Positions 10,861 through 21,789 of a DNA stretch of 64,000 bases are shown here, piece after piece (positions within the stretch are counted from its first letter, which is position 1; each line of letters opens with the position of its first letter). Made by a program: the position numbers and the translations under genes. A model generated the notes under the pieces. It had not been told where the DNA came from, made no database searches, and saw only the letters and a program-made list of their open reading frames with translations. The stretch is from Prorocentrum cordatum. Taxonomy: Eukaryota; Sar; Dinophyceae; Prorocentrales; Prorocentraceae. The stretch lies in the NCBI GenBank assembly GCA_963575745.1, contig CAUYUJ010015837.1:534122-598121 (forward strand). Reading direction: 5' to 3'.

Positions 10861-12540
10861 CCCCCCCTCCCCCCAGCATCACACCAAGCGTGGAAGAGCA
10901 GTAAAACAGAGAGCGAATTTGAGACACTTCAGGCACCCAGGCCAAACCCTGGCTCGCCAAATCCCAAGTTTCGGAAGACAAGCCCAACATGTATCGTTTC
11001 AAGGCGAACCATGCAGGCGTTTGTGCCTAACGTGTGGATGTTTGTGTGCCGTCTGATCGCCCTGCGAGTTGCGCACAGCCGCATGCTTTGGACTGAGGAC
11101 GAGCCCCACCTGGGTTAAGTTGAGTTTACTCTTTCCGAGCTTGGTCTTGACCTCGCCCACCGGAGCACTTGGGCCCGATCCTGGAAGGTCCCAGCGTGCC
11201 GGAGCCACGCGCGGGATCGCTGGGGCCCCAGCTGGCTTCCCGGAGTGCGGGGCCCCACATCCGCCACCCGAGCCCGCGGTCGGCAGGTCTGCCATCGAGT
11301 GGCAGCCAGTCGCTGCCCTGCGCAGTTCTGCTCGTGCACCGTGCCGGTGCTGCGCTCGATCTCCTGGACCGCCCCCTGTGTGCGCCAGCTGTCGGGGGCG
11401 GCCTCTCGGGATGCGCCGCCGCAGCCCGACCAGACCACTGGGGTCACCCAGATGGGCTGGGAGAGAGCGCAGTCCTGCCGAGGCATGGCCACGATCGGCG
11501 CAGCAAAGCGGCGCCAGAGGGGGCGCGCACGGGCGGCCCTGATTGCGTAGGCGCATATGCATCTCATATATTTGTCCGCTGAGCTCATCTGCCGTTGAGG
11601 CTTGCGGTGCCTCCTCATCAGCAAAAGAAGACAGTGTGTATGGATCGACCTTGAGCGGCGTTTGGCGAGGTCCGCAAGTGTCCGTATTTTCTGAGGGAGA
11701 GGGCTTTGCCGCTGCTGTCCACATGTTGCGCTGGATCTGCAAAAGCACGCCTTGTGAACTTACATATGGCACCCTGGTGTGTAGATGCGGACCTGGCTGG
11801 TTCGGCCTTCCAATATACTCGTTGCGTAGGGCATGGGATTCGATGCACCGCCCTGAATAAATCTGGGGCAGAGGGAAGCTTTACCGTGTACGTGGGGCGC
11901 AGGCGGCGCCGAGCGGGCATTGAGGCCGCTCCCCCCCAGGCGCCGAGCGGTAGTCTTCTTTCGTCCCGCCTTCATCCTCCGCGGCCGGCCGCCTTGGACA
12001 TCTGCTTCCTCTTGCTGTCACGATAGCCGAGGGTGTCCGCGGGCTGGTTGACACACAATGGCCCACCGACAAGCAAGCAATGGATGGCCACCTCTTGCAC
12101 CAGGGATCCCCATAGACAGGGCGTTGGCGTTCGCACAGGGCTTCCCCCAGCGTGGGATGGCGGCCATCGGGGTGCGATGGGCGCGCAGTGCTGAACTGGC
12201 CGCCCGCATCTGGTCTTCCCTCTTCCCTCTTCTTCGTTTGCGCCTTTCGGGCCCTCTTGGAGGCCCTCGTCGCCGCGGTCGGGTTCACCTCGACATGCTG
12301 GTCAGAGTGCGCCCCAGGAAATGTTCGGGGAGTGGCGATATCGGTGTTTTGTTGACCCCCCACGTTCGAGCGCAATTGTGGTACGCCCCATCAGCTCTTG
12401 CCTGGCTTGCGACTTCGTAGCGCCGCGCTGGCACGAAGTGAAGGTCGCTTGTTTTTACTTCGATGTTTGACGGGCCCATGCCCTAGAAGCGATGCGGGAG
12501 CAGTCCTTACATTATCGAGGGGCGCACCCCAGCAATCCCA
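10860..12540. other. No recognisable gene
   Basis: Open frames exist on both strands (10,999-11,772 minus; 11,069-11,542 plus) but they overlap each other, are Arg/Ala/Pro/Gly-rich and have no motif I recognise. I see no tandem or inverted repeat of note. Confidence 0.5.
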
Positions 12541-13300
12541 GACGCTTGGCAGCACCGATGGGAGGCGATGTCTTATTTGGGCTGTCCGTGGGGAGGGCGC
12601 TTCGCTGGACTGACTCCCAATGGGCCCGATACACTTGCGGCACCCGTGCTTTTGGCAGCACTCCGCTGGCCTCCGAGAGCTCAGGAAGTGGCGACAGTCC
12701 TGCGCTTGGCAGCGTCCCGTGCGGAGGTCCGGACCTGTTCGGGTCCGCGTGAAGGGCCGGATCCCAGCCCAGGGAGTTGCAACAAGTTGGCGAAGTCAAG
12801 TCTGCCGGGTGTTGCCAAATTGTGTCCCTGGCCCAAGGTGCCCACAGGGTATCCTGGCAGGTGTTGATGGCCTCCACGTCATTCCTCGGCCCAGAGGGCC
12901 CCATGGGGCCCCAAAATGGCACGAAGGGATGGGGCACCCTGGCGCAGTGCGTGCCCCTCTGGCAACACCCGACTGGGCCCGCGAGATGGGCAATTCCGTT
13001 GGGTGTGCCTGAGGCCCAGGAACTGGCGACCGATCTGTCTCCGACAGCACCGAGGGAGGCGATGTCCCGTTTGAGCCCGCACCACGGGCAGCTCCACAGG
13101 ACCCTCTGCAGCAGCGGCGCGGAGTTGGCAGCAATGGCGTGTGAGGCGGCACCCTGGCTGCATAGATCCCGCCTGGATCCGCATTGCTTGCTAGCACCTC
13201 TGCTGGACTCTTGCCAGGAACGTAGGAAGTGGCAGCAATCAAGTCCTCGCTTTGTAGCACTAATGGGACCCGTATGGATCCGCCCAGTCGCGTCTTTTCT
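12540..13300. repeat. Degenerate repeat cluster with internal inverted segment
   Basis: Segments recur at long spacing: CAGCACCGATGGGAGGCGATG at 12,551 resembles CAGCACCGAGGGAGGCGATG at 13,047, and the AGGAAGTGGCGACAG block at 12,680 resembles 13,015 and 13,220. The stretch around 12,798-12,842 is an imperfect inverted copy of 12,928-12,975, and both resemble 52,980-53,025. The 394-codon minus-strand frame across it is probably an effect of composition. Confidence 0.6.
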
Positions 13301-13743
13301 GCTGGAGTTCCCAGGGGCGCAGGATACGGATACGGTTCTAACGTTTGGATAGCATCCAGGGGAGCGAGGTCCTATGTCGCAGCATTCCGCTGAACCCCAA
13401 GTGGCCCAGCAAGTGCTGACTTGTTGTACGTTTGGTGGCCGCCAGGAGGGGCTCAAAATCCCGTCGAGGCCCTCGTGCCGAGGCCGGCGAGCATTCCGTC
13501 CTTGAGACCCCTGTGGCTGGGCTGACGCCGTCGCGCACCCTTTCCTTCCTCCTTGCTGTTCCTTCCTTGCCCGACTGACTGACATGCAGCTGGATGTACA
13601 TGACGGGGCCGGCCCTTGGCGAGGGCTGGGTACACTTGTGGCCGCATGTCGATCCAGCTCTCGGCCCTCGTGTAACTGGGTACGCTGGCTCTCCAAATGT
13701 GAACCCAGCGCATTGCCTCCGAATCTTCTACATGTGAATCCGG

Positions 13744-13802
13744 CTATGTGTGTATGTGAGTGTGTGTGTGTGTGTGTATGTGAGTGTGTGTGTGTGTGCG
13801 TG
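13744..13802. repeat. TG dinucleotide tract
   Basis: Interrupted TG repeat (TGTGTATGTGAGTGTG pattern). Confidence 0.9.
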
Positions 13803-14552
13803 CGTTCCAGCTCCCTGGAAGACGTCCATTGGCAGGACCCCCTGCTTTTCCTGCCTCATCTATTCCTCCCCTCTTTCTCCTCCATCTCCCACCCCCTTCT
13901 CCTCCTCTCCCTCATCCCCAACATGCAGAACTGACGCGTCGGTGACCCGCCAGCTCTCACAATTGTGGCGGCAGTGCGAGTTGTTTCGCAATGCCAGCTG
14001 ATGTGTGATCTGAGGGAGGCTTTTCGATAGCCTCGCTGCTCGCTGGAAGCAGATCTGTATTCTCCATCTCCGCACTTATCCCCACCCTGTGCCATGCGCC
14101 CGGTGCAGGGTGCGGGGGGGGGGGGGGGCGGCGGCGGCCGAAAATGGCGGGCCCTTCTCCTCCCAGAGGTGGGGCTCTACCCGCCCGACAGCGACCCGAC
14201 CAAGGTCGGCGCCAGTCGGGACGTGTCGGTGTTGGAAGTTGTCTGCGAGGCTGCTGCCTTTTTGGTTTGCTTTTCTCTCTTTTCCCGCGTCCTTCTTCGC
14301 TTCTGTGCCTCAACTAATTCGTGGCGCGTCCCGCCCGTAGCCCCATCGGCGCCTGCACCAACTTCGATTCTCTTGCGCCCGCTGGCTATAAAACAGTTGT
14401 TGAATTTTCGCTTCTGAAGAAAATTTATTGTTGATCCCCCCCCACCGGTGCGTACTGTTTTTTCTCCATCGAAGTGTGCCCCTCGACGCTCGCACCCTGT
14501 TTTTTGACAGGGAAAGTCTTGATGCTCAAACTGGGCCCCTGGCCCCCGGGTT
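13803..14552. other. Pyrimidine block and G-run; no clear gene
   Basis: 13,845-13,925 is C/T-rich and 14,113-14,128 is a G run. The frame starting at 14,094 reads a fairly protein-like stretch (LYPPDSDPTKVGASRDVSVLE) but has no support as a gene. Confidence 0.45.

Positions 14553-14596
<44 letters not shown>
14553..14596 (+). repeat. (ACA)n microsatellite
   Basis: About 14 perfect ACA/CAA triplets. Confidence 0.95.
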
Positions 14597-14929
14597 CATT
14601 TTACCCGAACGCGTGGTGTTCTCCCCAGTGCCAGGGTTTTCATACGACACCAGGCAATACCCCCACTTCGTGGGGGGGCATTACAAGCTCTACCAAATAT
14701 CCAAACGACTCTTCGCGACCACCCAAACCCAGCTTCCCGCCCTATGACGTTGGGACACTTCACTTCGTGGCGTGCGGACGACCGTGGCTACTACACTGGC
14801 GTAGGGTACACACCCACAGAACTTGTCCCGCATGGCATTATTTGACAGGGATGGTGGCCCTGGCAGGTGCGCCACCGTTGTCGCAGAAGTTCGAAAAAGT
14901 TGCTCGCAAAAGCCCGTTTGACAGAAATG

Positions 14930-15115
14930 TTTAAAAAGTGTTGGTTTTCCTACGAATCCGCAAGAGCGCGCGGGATGAGATTTTGACATTTTTTTGTTGA
15001 AAAACCATTGGTTTTTTGATGTTTTTATGTTAAAATCGTTCCGAACACTAAGCTTTTGGAAGGATTTCGTCTTGCGCGCGCGAATGTCCACTTTACCTTA
15101 TTTTTTGCAAGGGAT
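14930..15115 (-). repeat. Reverse copy of the ~250-bp retrotransposon-flank repeat
   Basis: Read on the minus strand it shares AATCCTTCCA, GGTTTTTCAACA and GCGCGCTCTTGCGGATTCGT with the units at 28,820-30,160 and 37,205-37,470, which surround the copia element. It is a solitary relic. The flank to 15,320 is AT-richer and holds no gene. Confidence 0.6.
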
Positions 15116-15329
15116 TCTTGAAATTTGATTATATTAGAACAAGAAATGTCATTTTATAGTGTTTTTTGCAAGGGAAAACGGATTACAACAAAACAACCGG
15201 ATCTTGATCACCTCGAATTACCTGAGGCTTCCTCACGAAAATGATGAAAACGTGGCTGCGGCCTAGGCGCGGCGGGGGGGGCGCGCACCAGGGGGCCCAA
15301 CAATAATTATTCTTTAGAATTAATAATGT

Positions 15330-16026
15330 TCAACGGCTCCCGCCTGAGACTTCCTTACAATTTAGCCAGGACCCCCGCTCCCGCCCGAGACTTCTTCGCA
15401 TTTTATTTTGGAATCGCGCTCTCGCTTGGGACCTCCTTACAATTATTCAGGAATCGCTCTCCCGGCGCTCTGGAGTCGCGCTCTCGCTGGAGACTTGCTT
15501 GCAACTTACTGAAGAATGGCCTTGCGTTGGCATTTCGTGCAATTTGCCCAAGCACCGCTCTCCTGACACCCAGGCACCCAGGAGTCGCGCCCGTTGTGGT
15601 CCCATTGCGTGCTCTTCGTGGCCCCGCTGTCGCCATTTGTGTCCCCCTCACTGTCCTACGTGGCCCAGTTGCTACCCTCAGTGGCCCCATAGTTGCCTCC
15701 TGTGGCCCCGCATTATCTGCACTTCGTGGCCCCCGCTCGTTCGCGCTCTTCGTGGCCCATACGCATTCCCTTAGTGTCCCCGCTGTCGCCCTTCGTGGCC
15801 TACTTCGTGCCCTTCGTGACCCTGCTGTCGTTCTCTCTCGCTCTCGCTTTCGCTCGTCGTCGCCGTCGTCGTCGTCGCCGTCGTCTTCGACGACGTCGTC
15901 GTCGTCGTCGTCGTCGTCGTGGTCGGTCCCCTGTCCGTCCCTCTTGGGGTCGGGTCGACGGTCCGCGGCCGCCCCGCCGATCAGCGCTGCCGCTGGCCGG
16001 GCCGACGGTCCGCGGCCGCCCCGCCG
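15330..16026 (+). repeat. Three successive imperfect tandem repeats
   Basis: 15,335-15,530: roughly 50-bp units with CGCTCTCGCYTGAGACTTCCTT and CAATT, at least four copies. 15,590-15,830: degenerate units around CTTCGTGGCCCCGCTGTCGCC. 15,850-15,925: CGT/GTC triplets. 15,955-16,026: GACGGTCCGCGGCCGCCCCG occurs twice, each with a NotI site. Confidence 0.75.
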
Positions 16027-16169
16027 CTTGCCGGGGCCCGGCCTGCAGGGAAGAACGGTTTACCCCCCAAAAAGGGTTCGATCGAAGACTGAAGACGAAG
16101 AGGGCGGGTATCGAGGGTTTGGGAAATACGCGTTATTGGACACTCGAGCATATAAGGGCGAACAGTCTT

Positions 16170-16262
16170 ACAATTATTGTTGTTTTTGTTTTTGTTGGTA
16201 TTGTTTCTGCTGTCGTTGTTGGTGTTGTTTTTGTTGTTGCTGCTGCCTTTGTTATTTCGACG
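16170..16262 (+). repeat. TTG/TGT-rich tract
   Basis: Imperfect TTG triplets with TTTTG variants. 16,262-16,690 downstream is mixed sequence with no gene or repeat that I can identify. Confidence 0.85.
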
Positions 16263-16693
16263 AACGGTTCTATTAATAATCATGATACACATAAAGTCAA
16301 TACGAGACAGCACGCAGTATTATGACTAAGGGGTGCCGTCATGCTCAGACAGGAAGATTACCAATTATAGTACCACCACCACTGCTACGAATACGACGGA
16401 TTCGAGTTATACAAATCATTCTAACCTCTCTACCTGGACTGACAATAATATTGCCACATTCGCTATACGCGTGCTAAGCAGACCACTAACAGTACGAGTG
16501 AGAGGGGTGCTCATGCTATCAACAATCTTAAGCAATCACGATGCTGTTGTATACGGAAACCAGCGAAACCTACAGAAGAAGAGCTAGTGCCGCGAAGCAT
16601 CCCATCCATACTTTTACAGCTTGCACTACGGTCAGCAAGACTATCACACACACAGCATGGATTATATCTACACATCTGAAGCAGAGGAAGCGG

Positions 16694-16810
16694 TATCCAC
16701 ATAAGCTTTCGGAGCTCGGCGTGGATTTCTTGCATCGGTGGTGGGGCCCCCTTGGCGGCGCCTCTGGCGCCGCGCCGGGCGTGCTTCGCGTGCCCGGGGG
16801 GGGGGGTGGA
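16694..16810 (+). repeat. Copy of the AAGCTTTCGGAG fold-back repeat
   Basis: ATAAGCTTTCGGAGCTC and the following GGCGGCGCCTCTGG block align with the element at 20,788-20,938. Its right arm is not recognisable, so it appears truncated. Confidence 0.6.
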
Positions 16811-16859
16811 GACGGCTCTCCCCAGGGCAGTCGCGGGCCGATTGATGTGTGACCACGGC

Positions 16860-17450
16860 CGTGGTGCCGATGATGGCGCATGGCGAGAATCGGTGGGGCA
16901 GGCATTTTCGCTCCGCCCTGATCGGATGCCCTATCCATTCTGGGAGTCGGGAGACGCAGAGAGGGATGGAAGAACAGCTGGAGGTCCGAGGGGAGGAGGG
17001 GCGCCGAGAGGCAGAGGAGCATGAAGACGGAGAGAGGGAGAGGCAGAGGGGGCGGGGAACAGAGAGGAGGCTACGTGATGTGGAAGAGAACGGGGAAATG
17101 GAGTGCTGCGGGGGAGGCCACTGCCTCCATTTTTTTTTCGCCGCAGCGAATGTGTGGCAGGCGGAGGACGTGGAGCTGCTCTCCAATTGGGAGCCTCCCT
17201 GTATGGCGCACGACCCGGCGCACGACAGCATTGAATTAGCTAGCACGGGGCTTAGCGGCGGCGAAGGGGGGGGGCGAATCGGAGGAAGGATTCGTGAACA
17301 TTTTTCGGGACGTCGGAACGAACAGCAGACACGATTTTGCCTTGCGTGGCAATCGTTCGTGCTTCAGCGGCAAAATGAGCGACGTGCCCTCGAGAACTCA
17401 TATGCGCGAAGCGTAGACCCCATGCCAGTGGGCCCTATCCCCTACAGTAA
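16860..17450. other. No recognisable gene; purine-rich middle
   Basis: 16,960-17,075 is GA-rich on the + strand. A frame at 16,849-17,526 is open through it but contains no motif I know, and the minus strand is open as well. Confidence 0.5.
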
Positions 17451-17459
17451 GCGCCTCTC

Positions 17460-17900
17460 CCCAGGGTCCTCTCGGGTGGCTCCAAAAGCCTTAGAGATGG
17501 CCCTCGTGCTTTTCAGGACATCCTAGGAGGGCTCCCAAGCGACTCCAGGAGAGCCCATGAGTGCCCAAGAGGTTCCAAGATGGCCCCAGGATTGCCCCAA
17601 CAGCCACGTGAGCGCTCCAAGGGGACCCTCAGAATGTGCAAATTAGTCAAGACCAAAGGTTTCCTGATGATTTGGTTTTTGGAGATTCCGCGTTCATACT
17701 TCGGAGGAGCCCAAAGAGGGCATCTCGACGGGACCCAAGAGGGTCCCTAGATGGTCTCCAAGTGGCCCAGGACTGCCCCAACAGGGCCATCGGATGAGCC
17801 CAAGACGACCTAGGAGGGCCACAAGATACCACAATGCGGCCAGACGATAGCTCCAGGCAGTCCAAGATCGCCTCAAGATAGCCCAGATGAGGCCACACGA
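17460..17900 (-). repeat. GGCCTCTTGGG tract, minus orientation
   Basis: The + strand shows CCCAAGAGG / CCAAGATGGCC units. 17,640-17,705 is less repetitive and, read in reverse, loosely matches the conserved core of the other tracts (a run of A/C after GAATC). That match is weak. Confidence 0.75.
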
Positions 17901-17939
17901 CAGCGCCTCAAATGTCCCATGCCGGCTCTGTAAAGTGAC

Positions 17940-18400
17940 CTGCTCTTTCCCACTTGCTGACCCCCATTATTCCTTTCTACTCCTGCCTCATCAGTCATTC
18001 TCATCTTTCTTCCTCTTCCATCTCATCGTTACTCTCACCGTCTTCATCTTCGTCCTCATCCATTCCCCCTCCCCACTCCCCTTTCTTCCATGGGCTCGAA
18101 TTAAATTGTGTTTTGGCTGATTTTGTGGACTGTGTTCGTTTTGGTGTCGTTTCGCAGCAAAGGCAGAACGAGGACAGAACGAAGGATAACGAAAACAAAA
18201 CGAACACGACAAACACCGTTTAGCTCGAGCCCTGTCTCTTCCTAACCCTAATGTGTCCATTCCTACCTATTCTGCTTGCCTTCCTCTTTCCTCCTCTTCC
18301 TCCCTCGTCCCTCATCCCTGCTTCCCTCTCGCTTTCCCGTTCCCCGCCTCCGCCTTCCATTCCATCCCTCCCCTCTTCCCCCACTCATGGCTGATGGAGA
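17940..18400. repeat. Pyrimidine-rich blocks
   Basis: 17,950-18,095 and 18,250-18,390 are C/T-rich. A GAACGA/AACGAA-rich stretch lies near 18,165-18,220. No gene. Confidence 0.7.
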
Positions 18401-18420
18401 GCGCTTGCAGCTTACACACG

Positions 18421-18556
18421 GTCGGACCGAGGTATACGATCGAGGTCGGTTCGGGGAGGGCACCCTAGTGTTCTTCCTGTTTGTTGGGTGCTCTTGTGCA
18501 TCATGGGGGAGGGTACTCTCGACTGTTCCTCAGTTTGGCAGTCGGAGGGACCCGCG
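18421..18556 (+). repeat. ~160-bp dispersed repeat, copy 1
   Basis: Starts CGGACCGAGGTATACGATCG, continues GAGGTCGGTTCGGGGAGGG and CTCTTGTGCATCATGGGGGA, and ends near GTCGGAGGGACCC. Other copies: 43,338-43,590, 44,880-45,040 and 56,648-56,809. This copy diverges at its 3' end, where GGCCGGCGGAGGGTCTCATG is expected. Confidence 0.82.
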
Positions 18557-18613
18557 GATGCTGAAAGCAATGACACCGTCCCTCTCTACGCTATATGATG
18601 GCCTTCGGCCCAT

Positions 18614-19398
18614 CCCGCCACCCTGCCTGGGTTGTGGGTGAGAGTTCTCAGGGATGCTTCTTCGGGTCTCTTCAGGGCGCTCTCGGGTGCCTCCTGGGAG
18701 CAGTTTGGGGGCCTCTTGGGAGCCTCTCCGGAGCCCCTCGGGGCCTCTTGGGAGCCTTGTGGAACCTATTGGGGGGGCCTCTTGGGGGCCTCCTGGGGCC
18801 TCCTCGGGGCCCCTCGGGTCCGAGGGCTCGAAATGTCCGTTTGGGTTTCCCATCTGGGCCTCCTCTTGGGGCTGTCTTTGGGCCCTCTTGGGCCGTATTG
18901 GGCGCCTCTTGGGCCGCCTTGGGGCCCTCTTGGGAGCTTCTGGGACCATCTTTAGGGCGATCTTGGGGGCCTCGTGGGCCGTGGGCCGCCTCGGAGCGTC
19001 GGAAAGCCGAAAAGGCGAGAATGCCAAACACTTTCAAAAACCGAAGGCTTGGGGCACTCTTGGGACGCCACTTGGCACACTCTGTGGACGACTTCGGGGC
19101 CTCTTGCGCCGTGCTGAGGCCATCTTGAGCATATGGGGCACTCTTGGGCCTTCTCGGAGGCACCTTCGGCCCTCTTGGGCGCTTTTTGGGCCCATGTTTG
19201 GCCGGCTGCGCTACTGGAGGACGCGCGCGACGCGCCCGGGAAATCCCGGGGAATCCCCAGAAATCTTCAGAAATCCCAAGAAATCTGTGTGAAACTATGG
19301 CCCAGGCCCTTAACCTGATGAAGCCCTACAAATCTGAACTTCTCAGGGCTGAGTGAGCCTTGGGGCACTCCACTGCGTGCTGCAGGCACGGTGGCGGA
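18614..19398 (+). mobile_element. GGCCTCTTGGG-tract element with short inverted ends
   Basis: The tract of GGCCTCTTGGG/GGGCCTCCTGG units is bounded on the left by CCGCCACCCTGCCTG (18,615) and on the right by CAGGCACGGTGGCGG (19,383-19,397). These are inverted copies matching at 14 of 15 positions. Inside is a less repetitive core (18,992-19,063) with GCCGAAAAGGCGAGAATGCC and TTTCAAAAACC, shared with tracts near 45.5, 51.0 and 51.8 kb. The left end recurs at 62,565-62,620 and the right end at 6521 and 52,143. No transposase frame and no clear target duplication is visible. The reverse-strand open frames (Pro/Arg/Gly-rich) follow from the repeat. Confidence 0.6.
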
Positions 19399-19591
19399 TA
19401 CGCTAGGCTCGGGCACATGCAAAACGCAAGCGCCAATGCACGCGATGGTCCTAGGCCGACAAATCTGCAGACAAGAGTCACCATTGGCGGCAGAATACCC
19501 TACATGGTTCACTCATGTACCTAAGGGGTACAGAGAGTATTGTATATATTGAAGGACTACTACACGTATTATCCGAGAGAGTCCTCAATGG

Positions 19592-19802
19592 ATGCCATAA
19601 GGAACTCGAAAGGGGAGGCCATAAGGAAGACCATAAGAAAGGCCATAAGGAAGACCATAAGGGAGACCATAGGGAGAACATAAGGGAGACCGTACGGGAA
19701 ACCATAAGGGAGACCGTGCGGGACATCATTAAGGGGAACTGTGAGGGAGGCCATGCGGAGACCATACGGGAGACCATATTGAAGATCAGACGGGTGACCA
19801 CG
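19592..19802 (+). repeat. 12-bp tandem repeat (GGGAGACCATAA type)
   Basis: About 16 degenerate copies of a 12-mer, with AGACCATAAGGG and AGACCGT variants. The period allows an open frame with a tetrapeptide repeat (RETI/RETV). Confidence 0.85.
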
Positions 19803-20276
19803 AGCCTCCGATTCCATATCTAGAACCGCTCACACCTGGCCTCTGAGAAGTGTTGTGCAGGACCCGTGCAAAACAAGATTCGTCATGCTGAAGCCCCAAA
19901 GTCAAGCTGTTCAGGGAACGGCCGACATCATTCCACCACATCATGAAAGCGAGATGCCACTCGAGGCACGGAGACGTCAAGCCTCCTCGGGGGTGCCCGA
20001 CAGAAGGGTTTTGCAGTCTGCCGAGCAGGGGCGTGTCGAGAGTGGGCAAGGGCCTCTCAGGAGGCAGCTTGTGGCGGTGGTGACGAGAAGGATGCACAGT
20101 GTGAGGCAGACATGTCAGGGAAAGTCTGGTGGTAATTCGATTGGCGCTCTTGGAAGCACTACCAGCATCACAACTACCTTTTCGGAGGAGGTATCGCTTG
20201 GAAGGGGAAAGGAAGCAGGGAAGCGCCTTTGAAGGAACGGGAAGGTCCTATAATGAGGCGGGGGCTGGAGGGGGAT
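19803..20276. other. No recognisable gene
   Basis: Mixed sequence; the 125-codon frame at 19,855-20,232 has no known motif. Confidence 0.5.
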
Positions 20277-20365
20277 GGGAGGAGGAGGAGGAGGAGGAGG
20301 AGGAGGAGGAGGAGGAGGAGGAGGAGGAGAATGATGAGGAGGAGGAGGAGGAGGAGGAGGAGGAA
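20277..20365 (+). repeat. GGA microsatellite
   Basis: GGA/GAG triplets with one ATGATG interruption. 20,365-20,780 downstream is unassigned. Confidence 0.92.
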
Positions 20366-20787
20366 CAGGGCCTCGTAGGGCAGGGGTTGCCACGACGATC
20401 CTGCCTGGAAGGCAGCTGGCAGCAGGATCCTTTGCCTCTGGAGGAAGGGAGGGCCTGCACGGGCTGACTTAGCTTTGTGGCTGCGGGGGACCAGCAAGGA
20501 GAGGATGGGAGATCCAGTGGGATTGAAAGGAATATGAAGAGAATGGAGTGGGGTTCGGAGAAATGTTCAGGGAATGGATATGCTGGAGAAGGAATTGAAG
20601 GAATAGTTGAGTTGGAATGTCGAGGAGCAGCGGCAAGAGAAGCATGAGAAGGCGGCGAGGGAGCTGTATGTTGCGAGATCGCCCGCACGGGTGTGGCAGC
20701 CGAGGTGATGGCAGAGCGCGGGACAATAGTGGTCCAGTGACTTAGGCTGCTATGTTTCAGACTGTTCCGAGGAAGCATGCACGACGT

Positions 20788-20938
20788 AAACATAAGCTTT
20801 CGGAGGTCCGCGCGGACTTTGGACCTGCGCTAGGCTCCCCCTGGCGACGCCTCCAGGGCGGCCCCTGGCTCGCTCCGCGCGCCAGTGCGAGCGCCGATCC
20901 AATCAATCCGCGCGGAGCTCCGAAAGCTGTTATTTATG
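20788..20938. mobile_element. Fold-back (MITE-like) element, ~150 bp
   Basis: Left arm CATAAGCTTTCGGAGGTCCG and the inverted right arm (20,899-20,938, rich in GGAGCTCCGAAAGC on the + strand) pair over about 28 bp. The middle is GGCG/CCTGG-rich. A related copy is at 16,694. It is too short to encode a protein, so a non-autonomous element is the simplest reading. 20,938-21,283 holds nothing recognisable. Confidence 0.6.
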
Positions 20939-21282
20939 ATGTGTTTTTTTCCTGTGCTGGGTTTTGGGACTGGCGCCCCCTGTCGGCTCCTGCATTGCAA
21001 ATCGCAGTGGACAGGCTTGCCTCTCTCCCGTCCGGATCCCAGAGTCTCCTATCGCTCATTCATTTGGTTTAAGCAAACATTGATATTCTGCGTGCTGGAA
21101 TCTTGTATTACATTTGTCCTGCTACTACGTCTTTACGCGGCTCCCAGATCTTGACTTTGACAGTCTGTTTGCCAGGATGGGCTCAGTGACCGACTTTACG
21201 ATGCGCTTTGCTGCGGACTTATGCACATACAGCTTAAGTGATTCATTGCATGCTGTTATTGGTTCGTGCTGAGTGCGCGCAC

Positions 21283-21735
21283 ACACATATATATATATAT
21301 ATTCATATGTATATGCATACGTATATGTTTGTGCATACTAATGTATATGTCTATGTACATGTGCATGTACACGTATGTGTATATTCATATGTATAGGTAT
21401 ATGCATATGCATATGTTTATGAACATGTATATGCATATGTAGATGTAGGTGTACATGTATTTGTCTATGTGTATGTATATGTAGATGTATATGTAGATGT
21501 AGATGTAGATGTATATGTAGATGTAGATATAGATGAAGGTGTAGGTGCATATGTAGATGTAGATGTAGCTGTAGCTGTAGATGTAGATGTAGGTGTCGGT
21601 GTAGATGTAGATGTAGATGTAGATGTGTACGCATATGTATTTGTACATGTATATGTATGTATATGTACTTGTATGTGCAAACGTATTTGCGTATGTGTAT
21701 GTATTTGTATGTGCATATGTATATGTATACGTACA
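21283..21735. repeat. ATATGT/GTAGAT low-complexity tract
   Basis: A TATATA run near 21,290, then GTATATGCATATG and GATGTAGATGTA repeats. It directly adjoins the left end of the inverted-end block. Confidence 0.92.
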
Positions 21736-21789
21736 TTGCCCCATCAACCAGGGTTTCCAGTTCGAGCTGGCGCCGAAGACGCGATTTGA

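Noticed and set aside
12512-13696. 394-codon minus-strand frame
   Set aside because: It covers a degenerate repeat cluster and has no recognisable domain; inverted segments inside it argue against a protein.
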